Origin: an uncultured Hyphomicrobiaceae bacterium
Lineage (GTDB): Bacteria > Pseudomonadota > Alphaproteobacteria > Rhizobiales > CALHAX01
Direction of reading: 5' to 3'
Assembly (NCBI GenBank): GCA_937931785.1
Contig: CALHAX010000095.1
Span: 1 to 54,962 of the forward strand
DNA: 54,962 nucleotides
Shown here: positions 8,705 through 18,797 of the stretch, piece after piece
Layout of the letters: each line of letters starts with the position of its first letter
Numbering within the stretch: position 1 is the stretch's first letter
Program-made: the position numbers and the translations under genes
The notes under the pieces: model-generated
Databases searched by the model: none
Told to the model about the DNA's origin: nothing
The model's input: only the letters and a program-made list of their open reading frames with translations

Positions 8705-11344
8705 ATGTCACTGCGCCACGAAAGCCTCCCGCGCCAAGGGTTTCTGCCCCATGCGGTCGAAGCGTTGCTGCGCACATGGTCTTATCGCGCTGCCGGACTT
8801 GGCCTTGGTGCCCTTGCCCTCTTCTTCTGGATCGCACTGCTCACCTGGCGGACCCACACCGTTGGTATGCTCGATACTGAGAGTGGCAATGCGTTCGGTC
8901 CGATTGGCAGCATCCTGTCAGATCTAATGATCCAGGGATTGGGGCTCGCGTCCGTCGTCGCAATTCTACCACTGATGTTCTTTGCGGGAGAACTCTTTCA
9001 GAAAGAACGCGTCAGCCTTCTGAGCGCACGGCTGGTGTTCTGGCCAACCAGCATCATTTTGATCGCCGGGGGTTTTGCCGCACTGCCGACCGTGGCTGCC
9101 TGGCCGTTGCAGCATAGCTTTGGCGGGCTTGTCGGTGATTTTCTCTACACCTTCACACGCCAGATTCTTGACACCGTGGAGCCATCGCTCGGTGGGTTCA
9201 TTGCTGGTGTTCTTCTGCTTGCTGCCGGATTCGCTCTGCTGTTTCGCGCGTTGAACCTGATGCCTCGGGATCTGCTGTTGCTGCTCGAATTCGAACCACG
9301 CATTTCACGCGAGGTCGCCGAGCGACCCAAGCGCAAACGGTTCGGTGGTTTGTTCGGACGGAAACCGCGCCACAACGCCTCAACACCAGCGCCAGTCGTT
9401 GCTCCCGAAGTTGCTTACCCACATTCTTCCACTCGCTACCCGGAATCCATGCACGTCGCTGTTGCTCCATCACCTGTCATACATGCGCCCATTGCAACAC
9501 ATGCAGCGCCGGTGGCTGTCGCTCCGGATCTGTTTGACGACGCTGACGATCTGCCACAACTGCTTCGCCGGGATGCGGGCGAACGCGCCGGGATGACCGC
9601 ACCGCTTCTGTCTACGGATTCACATTCAGACGAGCAGGCCATGGCTGCGCGCTTTGCGCCATCCAACATGCAATTGGAACAACAGCTCACAAACATGCAG
9701 GATGCAGCACCTGTCGTCGCGCAACACGCTGATCCTGAACCTGTTCCGTCATCGTACGCGCCCGTTCAACTTTCTTCTGACGCGCCAAAATCGACACTCG
9801 CTGCATCGCTTCTCGGTAAAAAGACGCGGCGCACCCCCGCGACGTTCCGGTTGCCTTCGACGAAACTTCTTGCTCGTGGAAAAGCTGCACGCAGCGGCGC
9901 TGAGTTCACTCAGAATGTGCTGCGCGGCAATGCCAGTCTGCTTGAAGATGTTCTGGCAGACTTCGGCGTGAAGGGCCAAATCATCAACGTCCACCCCGGA
10001 CCTGTCGTGACCCGCTATGAGCTGGAACCTGCACGCGGAATCAAAGCTGCGCGTGTTATCGGTCTTGCGGATGATATAGCACGCTCCATGAGCGCACATT
10101 CTGCGCGCGTTGCCGTCGTGCCCGGCAAGAACGCGATCGGGATCGAGTTACCCAATGCGCGCCGTGACTCCGTCATGCTCCGCGATCTGCTTGAAGATGA
10201 CGCGTTCAAGGGCACGGACGGACCGCTTCCCATGGCGATCGGCAAGGCCATCGATGGCACTCCGATCGTGACAGATCTGAGCCGCATGCCGCACTTGCTC
10301 GTCGCAGGCACAACCGGATCCGGTAAATCCGTCGGTATCAACGCAATGATCCTGTCGCTGCTCTACCGACATACACCCGATACCTGCCGCTTCATCATGA
10401 TCGATCCGAAGATGCTGGAGCTGTCCGTTTACAACGGTATCCCACATTTGCTGACGCCTGTCGTAACCGATCCGCAAAAGGCCGTGCTTGCACTGAACTG
10501 GGCCGTGCGGGAAATGGAAGAACGCTACAAGCGCATGTCGGAACTTGGGGTCCGCAACATGTCGGCTTACAACGCACGACTTGCGGAAGCCGCGTCACAG
10601 AACAAGCCGACAGACCGTGTCGTGAAAACAGGATTCGACCCCGAAACCGGTGAACCTGTTTACGAGAACCGCGCAATCGCACACACACCGATGAGCTATA
10701 TCGTGGTTGTCATCGACGAAATGGCCGACCTGATGATGACGGCTGGCAAAGACATCGAAGCTGCCATTCAGCGTCTTGCGCAAATGGCACGTGCGGCGGG
10801 GATACACCTGATCACCGCCACACAACGCCCTAGCGTGGATGTGATCACGGGTACGGTAAAGGCCAACCTGCCCACCCGGATCAGCTTCAAGGTGACAACA
10901 GCCACGGACAGCCGCACCATTCTCGGGCAGCAAGGCGCAGAGCAATTGCTGGGCGCCGGGGACATGTTGTTCAGCCAGGGTGGCGGGCAACTCAGTCGTG
11001 TACACGGGCCGTTTGTGTCTGAAGATGAGGTTGAAGCGGTTGTTGCGCACTTGTCCGCGCAAGGAACACCTCAGCATATCGAAGGCATCACGGATGAACC
11101 CGTTGGCCCCACAGGTGGCGGCACGTCATCCGGAATGGCGAGTGGTGATGCCAAGAGCGAGCTTTACGACAAGGCTGTCGCCATCGTGCTTCGAGACGGC
11201 AAGGCGTCCACGAGCTATGTGCAACGCCGTCTGTCGATTGGCTACAATCGGGCTGCAGATCTGATCGAGCAAATGGAAGCAGCCGGCATTGTCAGCCCGG
11301 CAGGACCAACCGGACGTCGAGACATTCTGGCCGAGCGCGTCTAG
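8705..11344 (+). CDS. ftsK: DNA translocase FtsK
   Basis: An 879-residue septal DNA pump that moves chromosome ends and activates XerCD recombination at dif. The N-terminus (about 1-190) has four membrane segments. A low-complexity linker rich in Ala, Pro, His and Thr follows (about 205-390). The RecA-like motor has Walker [12 protein letters not shown] near residue 535 and Walker [13 protein letters not shown] near residue 670. The C-terminal winged-helix gamma domain, from [11 protein letters not shown] to GPTGRRDIL, reads KOPS sequences. The linker is shorter than in E. coli but normal for alphaproteobacteria. The neighbouring lolA order is typical. Confidence 0.96.
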   Translation: MSLRHESLPRQGFLPHAVEALLRTWSYRAAGLGLGALALFFWIALLTWRTHTVGMLDTESGNAFGPIGSILSDLMIQGLGLASVVAILPLMFFAGELFQKERVSLLSARLVFWPTSIILIAGGFAALPTVAAWPLQHSFGGLVGDFLYTFTRQILDTVEPSLGGFIAGVLLLAAGFALLFRALNLMPRDLLLLLEFEPRISREVAERPKRKRFGGLFGRKPRHNASTPAPVVAPEVAYPHSSTRYPESMHVAVAPSPVIHAPIATHAAPVAVAPDLFDDADDLPQLLRRDAGERAGMTAPLLSTDSHSDEQAMAARFAPSNMQLEQQLTNMQDAAPVVAQHADPEPVPSSYAPVQLSSDAPKSTLAASLLGKKTRRTPATFRLPSTKLLARGKAARSGAEFTQNVLRGNASLLEDVLADFGVKGQIINVHPGPVVTRYELEPARGIKAARVIGLADDIARSMSAHSARVAVVPGKNAIGIELPNARRDSVMLRDLLEDDAFKGTDGPLPMAIGKAIDGTPIVTDLSRMPHLLVAGTTGSGKSVGINAMILSLLYRHTPDTCRFIMIDPKMLELSVYNGIPHLLTPVVTDPQKAVLALNWAVREMEERYKRMSELGVRNMSAYNARLAEAASQNKPTDRVVKTGFDPETGEPVYENRAIAHTPMSYIVVVIDEMADLMMTAGKDIEAAIQRLAQMARAAGIHLITATQRPSVDVITGTVKANLPTRISFKVTTATDSRTILGQQGAEQLLGAGDMLFSQGGGQLSRVHGPFVSEDEVEAVVAHLSAQGTPQHIEGITDEPVGPTGGGTSSGMASGDAKSELYDKAVAIVLRDGKASTSYVQRRLSIGYNRAADLIEQMEAAGIVSPAGPTGRRDILAERV

Positions 11345-11552
11345 TCCGTACACGATCTGCGATCTCCAGATGTGTGGACATCACATCACTGTGCCATTTG
11401 CTGCGCGTGCAAACCAGACTAAGCTTGCCACCAAGTCGTCTCATTGGTGATCAATCACGATCTGATGTATCTGCGCCTGCTTGAGGCGCGACGCAGCGCG
11501 GTTGACGTCAGTTTCCGTGTAATCAGGTTCCAGAACATTGCAGGGGAATTTC

Positions 11553-12287
11553 ATGACACCTTCACTGAAGCATGCGATCGTGGCGCTTGTGCTCCTTGGT
11601 GGTTCAAGCCTGAACCCTGCAATGAGTTTGGCACAGGACACGAAAACCAAGACGAATGCTGTGGGGGCCGGTTCTGCTTGGCAGGGCTCCTTGACCGGCG
11701 CCACCAGTATCGATGGATCGACATTCGACGACGGGCAGCTGAATGTTATTGAGAGCGTCAACAAGTATTTTAATGATATCAAGCATTTACGTGGTCGCTT
11801 CGCACAAATCGATGCGCAGAACCGAACGCTCAAGGGGCGGTTCTATGTGCAGTGGCCCGGCCGCTTTCGGTTTGACTACTCCCGACCTAGCCGTCTGGTG
11901 ATTTTTTCAGATGGTCGATATCTTCGGATTGAAGACCGTGAGCTCAAAAATTCCGAAACCTACGCGCTGAGCTCGACGCCGTTTCGGATCATACTCGCCA
12001 AAACTGTCAACATCCAGCGTGATGCCCGCATTCTTCAAGTGGGGCAAAGTGACAATGAAGTCCTGGTTGCGCTGCGAGACAAGAAAGAAGATACCGGTGT
12101 GATCCAGCTCCGTTTTGCCCGCAACGAGAACGATGCGTTGCATTTGAAGTCCTGGACGATCACTGATGCGCAAGGCCTGGATACACGGATTGAGGTGTCC
12201 AGTCTTGTCACGGGAAAACCCGCCAACGCAAAACTGTTCAAACCTTCGCCACTCGCGGTGCCGAACTCTGGGGGCGACCGTAACTGA
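11553..12287 (+). CDS. lolA: outer-membrane lipoprotein carrier protein LolA
   Basis: A 244-residue periplasmic chaperone that carries lipoproteins from LolCDE to the outer membrane. The start at 11553 is set by AGGGGA seven bases upstream. A TTG fifteen bases earlier is less likely. A signal peptide ends near SLA-Q (residue ~27). The mature part shows the LolA core: VNKYFNDIKHLRGRFAQ, KGRFYVQWPGRFRFDY and VIFSDGRYLRIED, in a beta-rich layout. It follows ftsK after a 208-base gap in which I see no gene and no convincing promoter. A structured stretch and a strong terminator follow. Confidence 0.9.
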   Translation: MTPSLKHAIVALVLLGGSSLNPAMSLAQDTKTKTNAVGAGSAWQGSLTGATSIDGSTFDDGQLNVIESVNKYFNDIKHLRGRFAQIDAQNRTLKGRFYVQWPGRFRFDYSRPSRLVIFSDGRYLRIEDRELKNSETYALSSTPFRIILAKTVNIQRDARILQVGQSDNEVLVALRDKKEDTGVIQLRFARNENDALHLKSWTITDAQGLDTRIEVSSLVTGKPANAKLFKPSPLAVPNSGGDRN

Positions 12288-12340
12288 TTCACGGGTTGTC
12301 AACAGATTGAGCAACCTGACTGGACGTTTATTCTTGCTGT

Positions 12341-12497
12341 GGTATCGTTGTCGCACTCTTTGAAGTGCATCGCGTATATTCGGCGCAGCCCCCCTTTGCC
12401 GAAGTTGCATTTCAAGCGCCGCAATCCCTCATGGCGCTTGCGCACGTCGCGCTATCCTGCGCCCAACCTCCGCTTATTGGTTGGGCGCATTTTTTTT
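12341..12497 (+). ncRNA. possible small RNA or structured 3' end of lolA mRNA
   Basis: Three successive stem-loops are visible. An outer stem of GAAGTGCA with TGCATTTC, with one non-pairing position, encloses TTCGGC/GCCGAA (about 12361-12413). Next is AAGCGCC/GGCGCTT (12414-12439), then the terminator hairpin. A weak promoter-like pair TTGAGC (12307) and TATTCT (12329), 16 bases apart, would start RNA near 12341. There is no ORF in the stretch. It may equally be the untranslated end of lolA mRNA. No known RNA family is recognised, and it does not fold like 6S RNA. Confidence 0.3.
12458..12497 (+). terminator. Rho-independent terminator after lolA
   Basis: TGCGCCCAACC at 12458-12468 pairs perfectly with GGTTGGGCGCA at 12479-12489. 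A run of eight T follows on the plus strand. It ends 12 bases short of the stop codon of the convergent response-regulator gene. Confidence 0.92.
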
Positions 12498-12508
12498 GAA
12501 TAACTTTC

Positions 12509-13195
12509 TCACGGAACAAGCTTGTATCCGCCAGTCTCCGTAATCAACAATTCTGCATTCGACGGGTCGGTTTCGATTTTCTGACGCAACCGGTAGATAT
12601 GCGTTTCCAGCGTATGGGTTGTGACACCCGCATTGTAACCCCAAACCTCATGAAGCAGCACGTCGCGCGTCACGACCTGTTCGCCCGAACGATAAAGGAA
12701 TTTGAGGATCGAGGTTTCCTTCTCTGTAAGACGCACCTTGCTGCCATCGGGATTGGTCAGCAATTTCGCAGCGGGTTTGAATGTGTATTGGCCGATCGTG
12801 AATACGGCGTCTTCACTTTGCTCAAGCTGGCGGAGTTGTGCACGGATGCGTGCAAGAAGAACGGCAAAGCGAAACGGCTTCGTAACGTAATCATTCGCAC
12901 CCGCATCAAGGCCAAGGATCATATCGGCATCGGAATCCTGTCCCGTCAGCATCACAACCGGCCCCTTGAAGCCGTTTTTACGAAGCAATTTGCAGCACTC
13001 TCGGCCATCCATGTCCGGCAAACCGACATCCAGCAGAATGATGTCCACGTGCTCGGATTTTGCAATCTCCTGAGCCATTCCGGCGGTGGGCGCCTGATGA
13101 ACGACGAATTCCTCGTGAACGCTCAACTGGTCAACCAGTGACTCGCGAAGGTCGTCCTCGTCTTCCACGATCAAGATTGCGCGTGCTGTGCTCAT
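12509..13195 (-). CDS. OmpR-family response regulator, orphan
   Basis: A 228-residue two-component response regulator, started at the ATG at 13195. An upstream ATG at 13243 would add sixteen residues of no family character. The receiver domain (1-120) has acidic residues EDEDD at 11-15, phospho-acceptor Asp56 in LLDVGLPD, a Thr in MLTGQD and Lys in VTKPF. The DNA-binding domain is a winged helix of the OmpR/PhoB type ending THTLETHIYRLRQKIE...GGYKLVP. No histidine kinase is adjacent, so its partner lies elsewhere. It is divergent from the L,D-transpeptidase gene, which hints at cell-wall control, but that is inference. Confidence 0.92.
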   Translation of the reverse strand: MSTARAILIVEDEDDLRESLVDQLSVHEEFVVHQAPTAGMAQEIAKSEHVDIILLDVGLPDMDGRECCKLLRKNGFKGPVVMLTGQDSDADMILGLDAGANDYVTKPFRFAVLLARIRAQLRQLEQSEDAVFTIGQYTFKPAAKLLTNPDGSKVRLTEKETSILKFLYRSGEQVVTRDVLLHEVWGYNAGVTTHTLETHIYRLRQKIETDPSNAELLITETGGYKLVP

Positions 13196-13323
13196 TGGGG
13201 GTAAGTCCTCTGTCAGCAGCTCAGAAAGCTGCGCTGATTTCAATCACAATTGACGCCAAGCCATGGCATCGATCACTATACCTGTGAGTGCCATACGAGA
13301 TATTTTCGATGGAGAATAACACA

Positions 13324-13860
13324 ATGCCGTCAGGAATATTACGTACGCGAACAGCATCGGTTCACTTGTTGTCACAACAATCCACGACCGGGACGCTGCG
13401 TTTTGGCCATCTGCAGCTTCCATGTGCAGTGGGCCGCTCCGGTGTGACTGCGTTGAAACACGAAGGGGACGGGGCCAGTCCCAAGGGTACCTGGCGCGTG
13501 GAGCAGCTGTTCTATCGCGCAGATCGTGTGCAACGCCCCAGGACACAACTACCGATCAGGGCCATGACCCGGCGCGATGCCTGGTGCGATATCGCTGGTG
13601 ATCGAAATTACAACAGGCTTGTGGCGATTCCATATCCGGTGATTGATGAGCAACTCTGGCGGGAGGATCATCTGTACGATGTTGTCGGCGTGCTCAGCTA
13701 CAACCGCGTCCCACGCGTACAATGGGCCGGGAGTGCTATTTTTCTCCACGGTGCGCGACCTGGATATCTGCCGACAGCCGGTTGCGTCGCACTGTCCATG
13801 CCAGATCTAATCCGGCTCGTCCAATACGAGCCGGGGGTGCAGGCGATCCGGTTTGGATGA
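13324..13860 (+). CDS. YkuD-type L,D-transpeptidase family protein
   Basis: A 178-residue protein from the ATG at 13324, preceded by GGAGA at 8-base spacing. In-frame ATGs at 13288 and 13309 lack a ribosome site. The YkuD catalytic region is seen as the substrate His in AIFLHGARP and the nucleophile Cys in TAGCVALS. The usual SHGC is TAGC here, as in a known short subgroup. Such enzymes make 3-3 cross-links or attach proteins to peptidoglycan. No signal peptide or membrane helix is visible at any possible start, so its route to the periplasm is unclear. It converges on the next gene with 9 bases between. Confidence 0.8.
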   Translation: MPSGILRTRTASVHLLSQQSTTGTLRFGHLQLPCAVGRSGVTALKHEGDGASPKGTWRVEQLFYRADRVQRPRTQLPIRAMTRRDAWCDIAGDRNYNRLVAIPYPVIDEQLWREDHLYDVVGVLSYNRVPRVQWAGSAIFLHGARPGYLPTAGCVALSMPDLIRLVQYEPGVQAIRFG

Positions 13861-13869
13861 TCGTTATTG

Positions 13870-14721
13870 TCAGCGAACGCGACGCGGGTTCATGTAGAGA
13901 TCAACCTCCTGCGACTCCAGTTTTGGAATCACATCTCCGCCGTGCATTTCGCCGACGAGATCTTGAATATGATGGCGGCAGTCGTCATTGAACCGCAACA
14001 TCGCGCAGAAGAGTTGAAGAACAGTCTTGAGGACCTTGCAAGAATGTTCCTTCTCGATCCAGCAGACCCACTTGCCACCGATGTTGATCACGCGGCCATT
14101 CAGCTTGCCAATTCGGCGATCGTGTTCGTCATAAACCGTATAATCATCGCCAATGGAGATCCAGTTGCGCCGGACACGGTAGAAGCAGGGCTTCTTATCA
14201 CGGAGAATAAAGAAGGAAAAACTCTCCGGCGTTCCGACCCATTTGTAAGCTGATCGCTCCACCTGCACGAGTTGATCGTGACCCGAAATGTTTACGCTAT
14301 ATGCCGGAACCGGGAACCCGCCAGCCCCATGCGTCAGCTGGACACTGCGCCCCAACATCAGATCGAGTGTTCCGCGCCAATTCAGGTTGTCTGTGAAGTG
14401 TTTGATAACGAGACGACGGTCCATCCCCTCGTTATCTTCCCAAAGCCCCTTGCGGTAGGCGAGCAGGTTCGTGCGTTCGCCATTTTCCTTCACTTCCGCA
14501 AAGATATCCATGTCCGTCGTGAACTGGCGGGACTTCGCACGATTGCGACTGTGCTGGTAGATTCCAATTTCAGCGGAGTTCAGATTGGTCACCCACAGGT
14601 TGACCTCAAACTCTTCATACGCAGTCTTTACGCCGCGTGGATTGGTGCGCGAGGTTTCTTCTTCAGCGTATGTCCCGTCGTCTTCGGCACGGTCGCTGGC
14701 CTTCACTGGTTTCTTCGCCAT
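13870..14721 (-). CDS. conserved protein of unknown function
   Basis: A 283-residue protein from the ATG at 14721, which has GGGGAA four bases upstream; the ORF could open at 14781. Residues 1-40 are charged and probably disordered (MAKKPVKASDRAEDDG, then EEETSR). The rest is beta-rich with many aromatics. DYTVYDEHDRRIGKLNGRV followed by GGKWVCWIE near residues 195-225 recalls strands of the LURP/tubby-like beta-barrel fold, but this is only a resemblance. A Cys-containing helical segment (VLQLFCAMLRFNDDCRHHI) lies near the end. No signal peptide. It lies 109 bases after yggS on the same strand. No function is proposed. Confidence 0.75.
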   Translation of the reverse strand: MAKKPVKASDRAEDDGTYAEEETSRTNPRGVKTAYEEFEVNLWVTNLNSAEIGIYQHSRNRAKSRQFTTDMDIFAEVKENGERTNLLAYRKGLWEDNEGMDRRLVIKHFTDNLNWRGTLDLMLGRSVQLTHGAGGFPVPAYSVNISGHDQLVQVERSAYKWVGTPESFSFFILRDKKPCFYRVRRNWISIGDDYTVYDEHDRRIGKLNGRVINIGGKWVCWIEKEHSCKVLKTVLQLFCAMLRFNDDCRHHIQDLVGEMHGGDVIPKLESQEVDLYMNPRRVR

Positions 14722-14830
14722 TTCGTTCCCCGATTGCTGACAGGATTGAACCGAATCAATTCGGGTCAGACTAGCAAACATGATGACCGGGTTCGGCCCA
14801 CGGCTTACCGATCATCCACAGGCAAAGTCA

Positions 14831-15520
14831 TTATCCACCAACAGGTTTTGTACGCGCGCCAAAAATTGCGGAACCCACACGAACATGCGTGGCACCAAAC
14901 TGGATGGCCGTTTTGAAGTCGCTGCTCATACCCATTGAAAGCCCCTCAAGGCCGTTACGTTTCGCAAGCGTTGCGAGAAACCCGAAGTGAACGGCCGGCT
15001 CGTCTTCTACGGGCGGGATGCACATCAGCCCCTTTACATCAAGCTTGAGCTCGTCCCGACACAGTTTGAGGAAATCGTCGATATCTTCGGGCAACACGCC
15101 TGCCTTCTGCGCTTCTGCGCCCGTGTTGACCTGAATGAATACAGGCAGATGTCGATCCGTCCGACCCATCTCTGCGGCCAGAGCCTTTGCGATCTTGGGA
15201 CGATCGACGGTGTGAATGACATCGAACAAGGCCACAGCCTCCTGCGTCTTGTTGGACTGAAGCGGGCCAATGAGATGCAGTTCTATACCAGCATATTGCT
15301 CGCGTAGAGCTGGCCATTTCCCAGCGGATTCCTGCACCCGGTTTTCGCCGAATACCCGCTGACCTGCGTCAAGCACAGGACGGATCGCGTCTGCATCAAA
15401 TGTCTTGCTGACGGCGATCAGGTTGACAGAACGCGGTGCACGATCTGTGTCCTTCGCTGCCTTTGTGAGTTGCGCCTGCACGGCGCTCAAGTGTTCAGCT
15501 GCTTCAGACATATCGGCCAA
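14831..15520 (-). CDS. yggS: YggS-family pyridoxal-phosphate homeostasis protein
   Basis: A 229-residue single-domain PLP-binding protein with the fold of the alanine racemase barrel. Lys39 in LIAVSKTF is the expected Schiff-base residue. GENRVQE, LHLIGPLQSNK and GLSMGMSSDFKTAI are the family signatures, the last near the phosphate site. Members have no known catalytic activity and keep free PLP low. The ATG at 15520 gives MADMSEAA, and a start three codons later is also possible. It is divergent from leuS across a 92-base gap. Confidence 0.93.
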   Translation of the reverse strand: MADMSEAAEHLSAVQAQLTKAAKDTDRAPRSVNLIAVSKTFDADAIRPVLDAGQRVFGENRVQESAGKWPALREQYAGIELHLIGPLQSNKTQEAVALFDVIHTVDRPKIAKALAAEMGRTDRHLPVFIQVNTGAEAQKAGVLPEDIDDFLKLCRDELKLDVKGLMCIPPVEDEPAVHFGFLATLAKRNGLEGLSMGMSSDFKTAIQFGATHVRVGSAIFGARTKPVGG

Positions 15521-15612
15521 TCATGGTTGTGCGGGTTGACGCTTGCGGCTCAATGGGGACTATGCGCGCCAACACGCGCATGGAGCGCACGAGATAGCGT
15601 CGAGCACCACTC

Positions 15613-18219
15613 ATGACAACCGAACGATACAATGCTCCGGATCGGGAGCGACACTGGCAATCCGTATGGGACGAAGCGCAAACCTTCGTTGCGACCGAGG
15701 ACTACGATCGTCCGAAGTACTACGTGCTTGAGATGTTCCCGTATCCGTCTGGACGAATCCACATGGGCCACGTGCGAAACTACGCCATGGGCGACGTGGT
15801 GGCCCGGTACAAGCGCGCCAAGGGCTTCAACGTGCTGCATCCCATGGGATGGGACGCGTTCGGCATGCCGGCGGAAAATGCCGCGATGGAGCGGCAGACG
15901 CACCCAGGCAAATGGACATACGAAAACATCGCAGTGATGCGAGACCAGCTCAAGTCCATGGGGCTTTCATTGGACTGGTCACGTGAATTCGCAACCTGCG
16001 ATCCGGAATACTACGCGCAGCAGCAGGCGCTGTTTCTGGATTTCCTGGACAAGGGTCTGGCTTATCGCAAGAGCGCGATGGTGAACTGGGACCCGGTCGA
16101 TAACACCGTGCTCGCGAACGAGCAGGTGATTGACGGCAAGGGTTGGCGGTCGGGCGCAGAGGTCGAGAAGCGCGAGCTAACGCAGTGGTTCTTCAAGATC
16201 ACGGAATATGCCGACGACCTGCTGGAGACGCTGGAGACGCTGGAGCGCTGGCCCGAAAAGGTTCGCGTGATGCAGGCGAACTGGATCGGGCGGTCCGAAG
16301 GACTTGAGATGTCCTGGGAGCTGCGTGGTGACGCGCGACCTGCGGATCATGAGCAATTGACGGTCTTTACGACCCGTCACGATACGATCTTTGGCGCCAG
16401 TTTCATGGCGATTTCGGCAGAGCATCCGCTTGCATCTGCCGTAGCAGTCAATGATCCGGATTGCGCAGCTTTCATAGAGGAGTGCCGCAAGGGTGGCACG
16501 ACTGAAGAAGAGATCGAGCGCGCCGAGAAGAAGGGCTACAACACCGGCATCACAGCCGTACATCCGTTTGATCCCGACTTGGAAGTCCCGGTCTACATCG
16601 CAAATTTCGTCTTGATGGGCTACGGTACGGGGGCGGTGTTTGGTTGTCCTGCGCATGATCAGCGCGACCTGGACTTTGCCCGGAAGTACGGATTGCAGGT
16701 GACCCCTGTTGTGGTGCCGAGCGATCAGGATGCAGCCACGTTCGATGTCGGCAATGAGGCCTATGTGGGGCCGGGGAAACTTGCGAACTCCCGTTTCCTT
16801 GACGGTATGACGATTGAGGACGGCAAGACCGAGATTGCCGACCGGATCGAACTAGATGACCGTGGCGTGCGGAAGGTGAACTATCGCCTGCGCGACTGGG
16901 GCGTTTCACGACAGCGGTATTGGGGCTGCCCGATCCCCGTGATCCACTGTGAGGACTGCGGCGTCCTTCCTGTGCCCAAGGCCGACCTGCCAGTAAAGCT
17001 GCCAGATGATGTTTCGTTTGCCGAGCCAGGTAACCCACTTGAACGTCATCCAACATGGAAGACTGTTGCCTGCCCGTCCTGCGGGAAGGATGCACGGCGT
17101 GAAACCGACACGTTCGACACGTTCGTTGACTCCTCCTGGTATTTTGCGCGGTTCTGTTCGCCGCGTGCTGAAAATCCAGTTGATCCCAAAGCTGCCAACT
17201 ACTGGCTGGCCGTGGACCAGTACATTGGTGGGATCGAGCACGCGATCCTGCACCTGCTGTACTCACGCTTCTTCACGCGGGCAATGCAGGAAACCGGTCA
17301 CCTTGGCCTCAAGGAACCATTCGCCGGTCTGTTCACACAGGGCATGGTGAACCATGAAACCTACGGCACGAAGGAAACGGGCTGGTACGCCCCGAGCGAT
17401 GTGCGCATCGAGGGCGAGGGTGACGCACGCAAAGCGACGCTGATCAACAGCGGCACAGAAGTGCCGATCGGCGGCGTGGAAAAGATGTCAAAGTCGAAGC
17501 GGAACACGATCGATCCAACGGACATCATGCAGCACTATGGCGCCGACGTAGCCCGATGGTTCATGCTGTCAGACTCTCCGCCTGAGCGAGACGTACAGTG
17601 GACCGAGGCTGGGGTTGAAGGGGCCTGGCGCTTCCAACAGCGAATCTGGCGCGTCATGAACGAGGCGTCAAACCTGGTGGGGGTTGCGGATGACAGCGCT
17701 CCCACGACTTTCAGTGAAGCGGCGATGGCGTTGCACAAATCTGCACACAAGGCAGTGCATCTGGTGGCAGAGGCTGTTGAGTCCCTGCGATTCAACCGTG
17801 CCGTCGCCCATATCTACGAGTTCACCAATACGCTGACCGATGCCCTCAAGAAGCAACCTGCAGACGATGCATCCTTCGCCTGGGCCATGAAAGAGGGCGT
17901 TTCGTTTCTCGTTCAGATGCTCGGGCCAATGATGCCGCATATCGCGGAAGAGTGCTGGGCGCGACTTGGTTACAACACTTTGCTGGCGGAAACGGACTGG
18001 CCGACGGTTGATCCGGCGTTGCTCGTTGACGATCTGATCACCATCGCCGTACAAGTGAACGGTAAAAGACGCGATGAGCTTGAAATCAGCCGCGATGCTG
18101 ATAACGCCACTGTCGAATCGGCGGCGCTCAAACTTGACGCGATTGTCCGGGCCCTTGAAGGCCGCGCGCCCAAAAAGGTGATCGTGGTCCCGCAAAGGAT
18201 TGTGAATGTCGTCGCGTAA
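15613..18219 (+). CDS. leuS: leucyl-tRNA synthetase
   Basis: An 868-residue class I aminoacyl-tRNA synthetase that charges tRNA-Leu. The HIGH motif is HMGH in [15 protein letters not shown] (about 43-57) and KMSKS is present near residue 625. The connective-peptide editing domain shows [15 protein letters not shown], with the Asp used in proofreading. The zinc-like part has [10 protein letters not shown] and CPSCGKD. The tRNA-binding C-terminus ends [22 protein letters not shown]. The length is full. Its last 14 bases overlap lptE, which makes the usual leuS-lptE-holA operon. Confidence 0.97.
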   Translation: MTTERYNAPDRERHWQSVWDEAQTFVATEDYDRPKYYVLEMFPYPSGRIHMGHVRNYAMGDVVARYKRAKGFNVLHPMGWDAFGMPAENAAMERQTHPGKWTYENIAVMRDQLKSMGLSLDWSREFATCDPEYYAQQQALFLDFLDKGLAYRKSAMVNWDPVDNTVLANEQVIDGKGWRSGAEVEKRELTQWFFKITEYADDLLETLETLERWPEKVRVMQANWIGRSEGLEMSWELRGDARPADHEQLTVFTTRHDTIFGASFMAISAEHPLASAVAVNDPDCAAFIEECRKGGTTEEEIERAEKKGYNTGITAVHPFDPDLEVPVYIANFVLMGYGTGAVFGCPAHDQRDLDFARKYGLQVTPVVVPSDQDAATFDVGNEAYVGPGKLANSRFLDGMTIEDGKTEIADRIELDDRGVRKVNYRLRDWGVSRQRYWGCPIPVIHCEDCGVLPVPKADLPVKLPDDVSFAEPGNPLERHPTWKTVACPSCGKDARRETDTFDTFVDSSWYFARFCSPRAENPVDPKAANYWLAVDQYIGGIEHAILHLLYSRFFTRAMQETGHLGLKEPFAGLFTQGMVNHETYGTKETGWYAPSDVRIEGEGDARKATLINSGTEVPIGGVEKMSKSKRNTIDPTDIMQHYGADVARWFMLSDSPPERDVQWTEAGVEGAWRFQQRIWRVMNEASNLVGVADDSAPTTFSEAAMALHKSAHKAVHLVAEAVESLRFNRAVAHIYEFTNTLTDALKKQPADDASFAWAMKEGVSFLVQMLGPMMPHIAEECWARLGYNTLLAETDWPTVDPALLVDDLITIAVQVNGKRRDELEISRDADNATVESAALKLDAIVRALEGRAPKKVIVVPQRIVNVVA

Positions 18220-18763
18220 CGCACCATCGCTGAACCACACCACGCTTATACGCCGCACCGTTGCAGCGGCAGCATGTGCATGTGTTGGTCTTTTCGCTGT
18301 GGGTTGTGGCGGCAGTGGCTTCCAGCCACTTCACGGCGCGACGGCGAGTGGTGGCCATCTTTCGTCGACACTCGCGAGTGTGGACATTACGCCGATCCCT
18401 GGTCGGGTTGGTCAGCAGCTTCGGAATGAACTTTTGTTCCAGACGCAAGGGGGCAGCGGGGCAGCAGGTTCTGAATACGAACTGCAAATTGCCATCCGTG
18501 AGAGTGTGCGGCAGATCATTGTTCAGCGCGATGGTGACTCACAGGGTGAAGCTTATCGGGTAACGTCGGAATTCAAGCTGATCAGTAATGCTGACAAAAC
18601 AGTCGTACTGACGGGTAGTAATCATGCTCAGGCCGCTTATCGCAAGTTCGACTCGATCTACGCCAATTTGCGCGCACGCCGTGATGCCGAAAATCGCGCT
18701 GCCAAAGACTCAGCACGTGCGATTTCCACGCGCATCGCAGCCTTCCTCTCCCGTGCGTCCTGA
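18206..18763 (+). CDS. lptE: LPS-assembly lipoprotein LptE
   Basis: A 185-residue outer-membrane lipoprotein that plugs the LptD barrel during lipopolysaccharide insertion. A signal sequence ([19 protein letters not shown]) ends in a lipobox with Cys34 as the lipidated residue. GFQPLHG follows directly, as in alphaproteobacterial LptE. The remainder has the family alternation of strands and helices, such as [15 protein letters not shown] and a C-terminal [14 protein letters not shown]. The start overlaps leuS by 14 bases in another frame, and holA follows 34 bases on. Sequence identity in this family is low, so the call relies on lipobox plus position. Confidence 0.88.
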   Translation: MSSRNAPSLNHTTLIRRTVAAAACACVGLFAVGCGGSGFQPLHGATASGGHLSSTLASVDITPIPGRVGQQLRNELLFQTQGGSGAAGSEYELQIAIRESVRQIIVQRDGDSQGEAYRVTSEFKLISNADKTVVLTGSNHAQAAYRKFDSIYANLRARRDAENRAAKDSARAISTRIAAFLSRAS

Positions 18764-18797
18764 TCGACACGTTGTTGCCTGACCGAGGCCCTGTCCA

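Noticed and set aside
12341-12497. 6S RNA
   Set aside because: The two ends do not pair with each other and the layout is three separate hairpins rather than one long rod with a bubble.
15536-15566. Sigma-70 promoter before leuS (TTGACG ... TATGCG)
   Set aside because: The spacing is 19 bases and the -10 is poor, so it is too weak to annotate.
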